From positions 1 to 8,441 of the forward strand of contig DASRKB010000044.1 of NCBI GenBank assembly GCA_035649175.1: a stretch of DNA of 8,441 bases, read 5' to 3'. A model generated the notes under the pieces. It was not told the origin of the DNA, did not search any database, and saw only the letters and a program-made list of their open reading frames with translations. Every line of letters starts with the position of its first letter. Position 1 is the stretch's first letter. The position numbers and the translations under genes are program-made. This DNA is from SCGC-AG-212-J23 sp035649175. GTDB taxonomy: Bacteria > Pseudomonadota > Gammaproteobacteria > Burkholderiales > SG8-39. Positions 7,205 to 8,441 of this stretch are shown in pieces.

Positions 7205-8441
<1,237 letters not shown>

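Overview
The window looks like a piece of a high-GC betaproteobacterial chromosome. The main evidence is the gene order hfq-hflX-hflK-hflC-DUF2065-hisZ-purA, all on the + strand. The hisZ between the hfl genes and purA, and an Hfq whose rim reads RKEH instead of the enterobacterial RRER, both fit Betaproteobacteria. The species cannot be named from the sequence. Almost every base is coding. Neighbouring genes overlap or sit 3 to 33 bases apart, and I see no rRNA, tRNA, CRISPR array, insertion sequence or convincing rho-independent terminator.

Left part (1-1394): the last 54 codons of a CBS-domain protein, then a metal-dependent amidohydrolase (Amidohydrolase_2 type). The amidohydrolase reading frame starts inside or right at the end of the CBS gene. 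It carries an N-terminal arginine-rich, hydrophobic leader for which no ATG, GTG or TTG start exists. Its last 14 bases overlap the start of aroC.

Middle (1381-6047): aroC (chorismate synthase), hfq (RNA chaperone), hflX (ribosome-associated GTPase), then hflK and hflC (the SPFH membrane complex that surrounds and modulates the FtsH protease). In many Betaproteobacteria the gene just before hfq is der/engA; here it is aroC.

Right part (6051-8441): a two-helix DUF2065 (YjeT-type) membrane protein, hisZ (regulatory subunit of ATP phosphoribosyltransferase) and purA (adenylosuccinate synthetase). HisZ is short at its C-terminus and shares an ATGA stop/start with purA. The purA reading frame stops resembling PurA near base 8355, about 45 residues before the expected end. 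From there to the window edge the opposite strand reads as a fragment of an M23 (lysostaphin/LytM-type) metallopeptidase. This is either an assembly chimera or a real rearrangement, and it is the most notable anomaly in the window.

Functionally the block combines housekeeping roles: aromatic amino-acid precursor synthesis (aroC), post-transcriptional regulation (hfq), ribosome and protein quality control (hflX, hflKC), and histidine and purine biosynthesis (hisZ, purA). I found no evidence of a new defence, mobile or secretion system. The observations of interest are unusual starts, overlaps, a shortened protein and the chimeric right edge.
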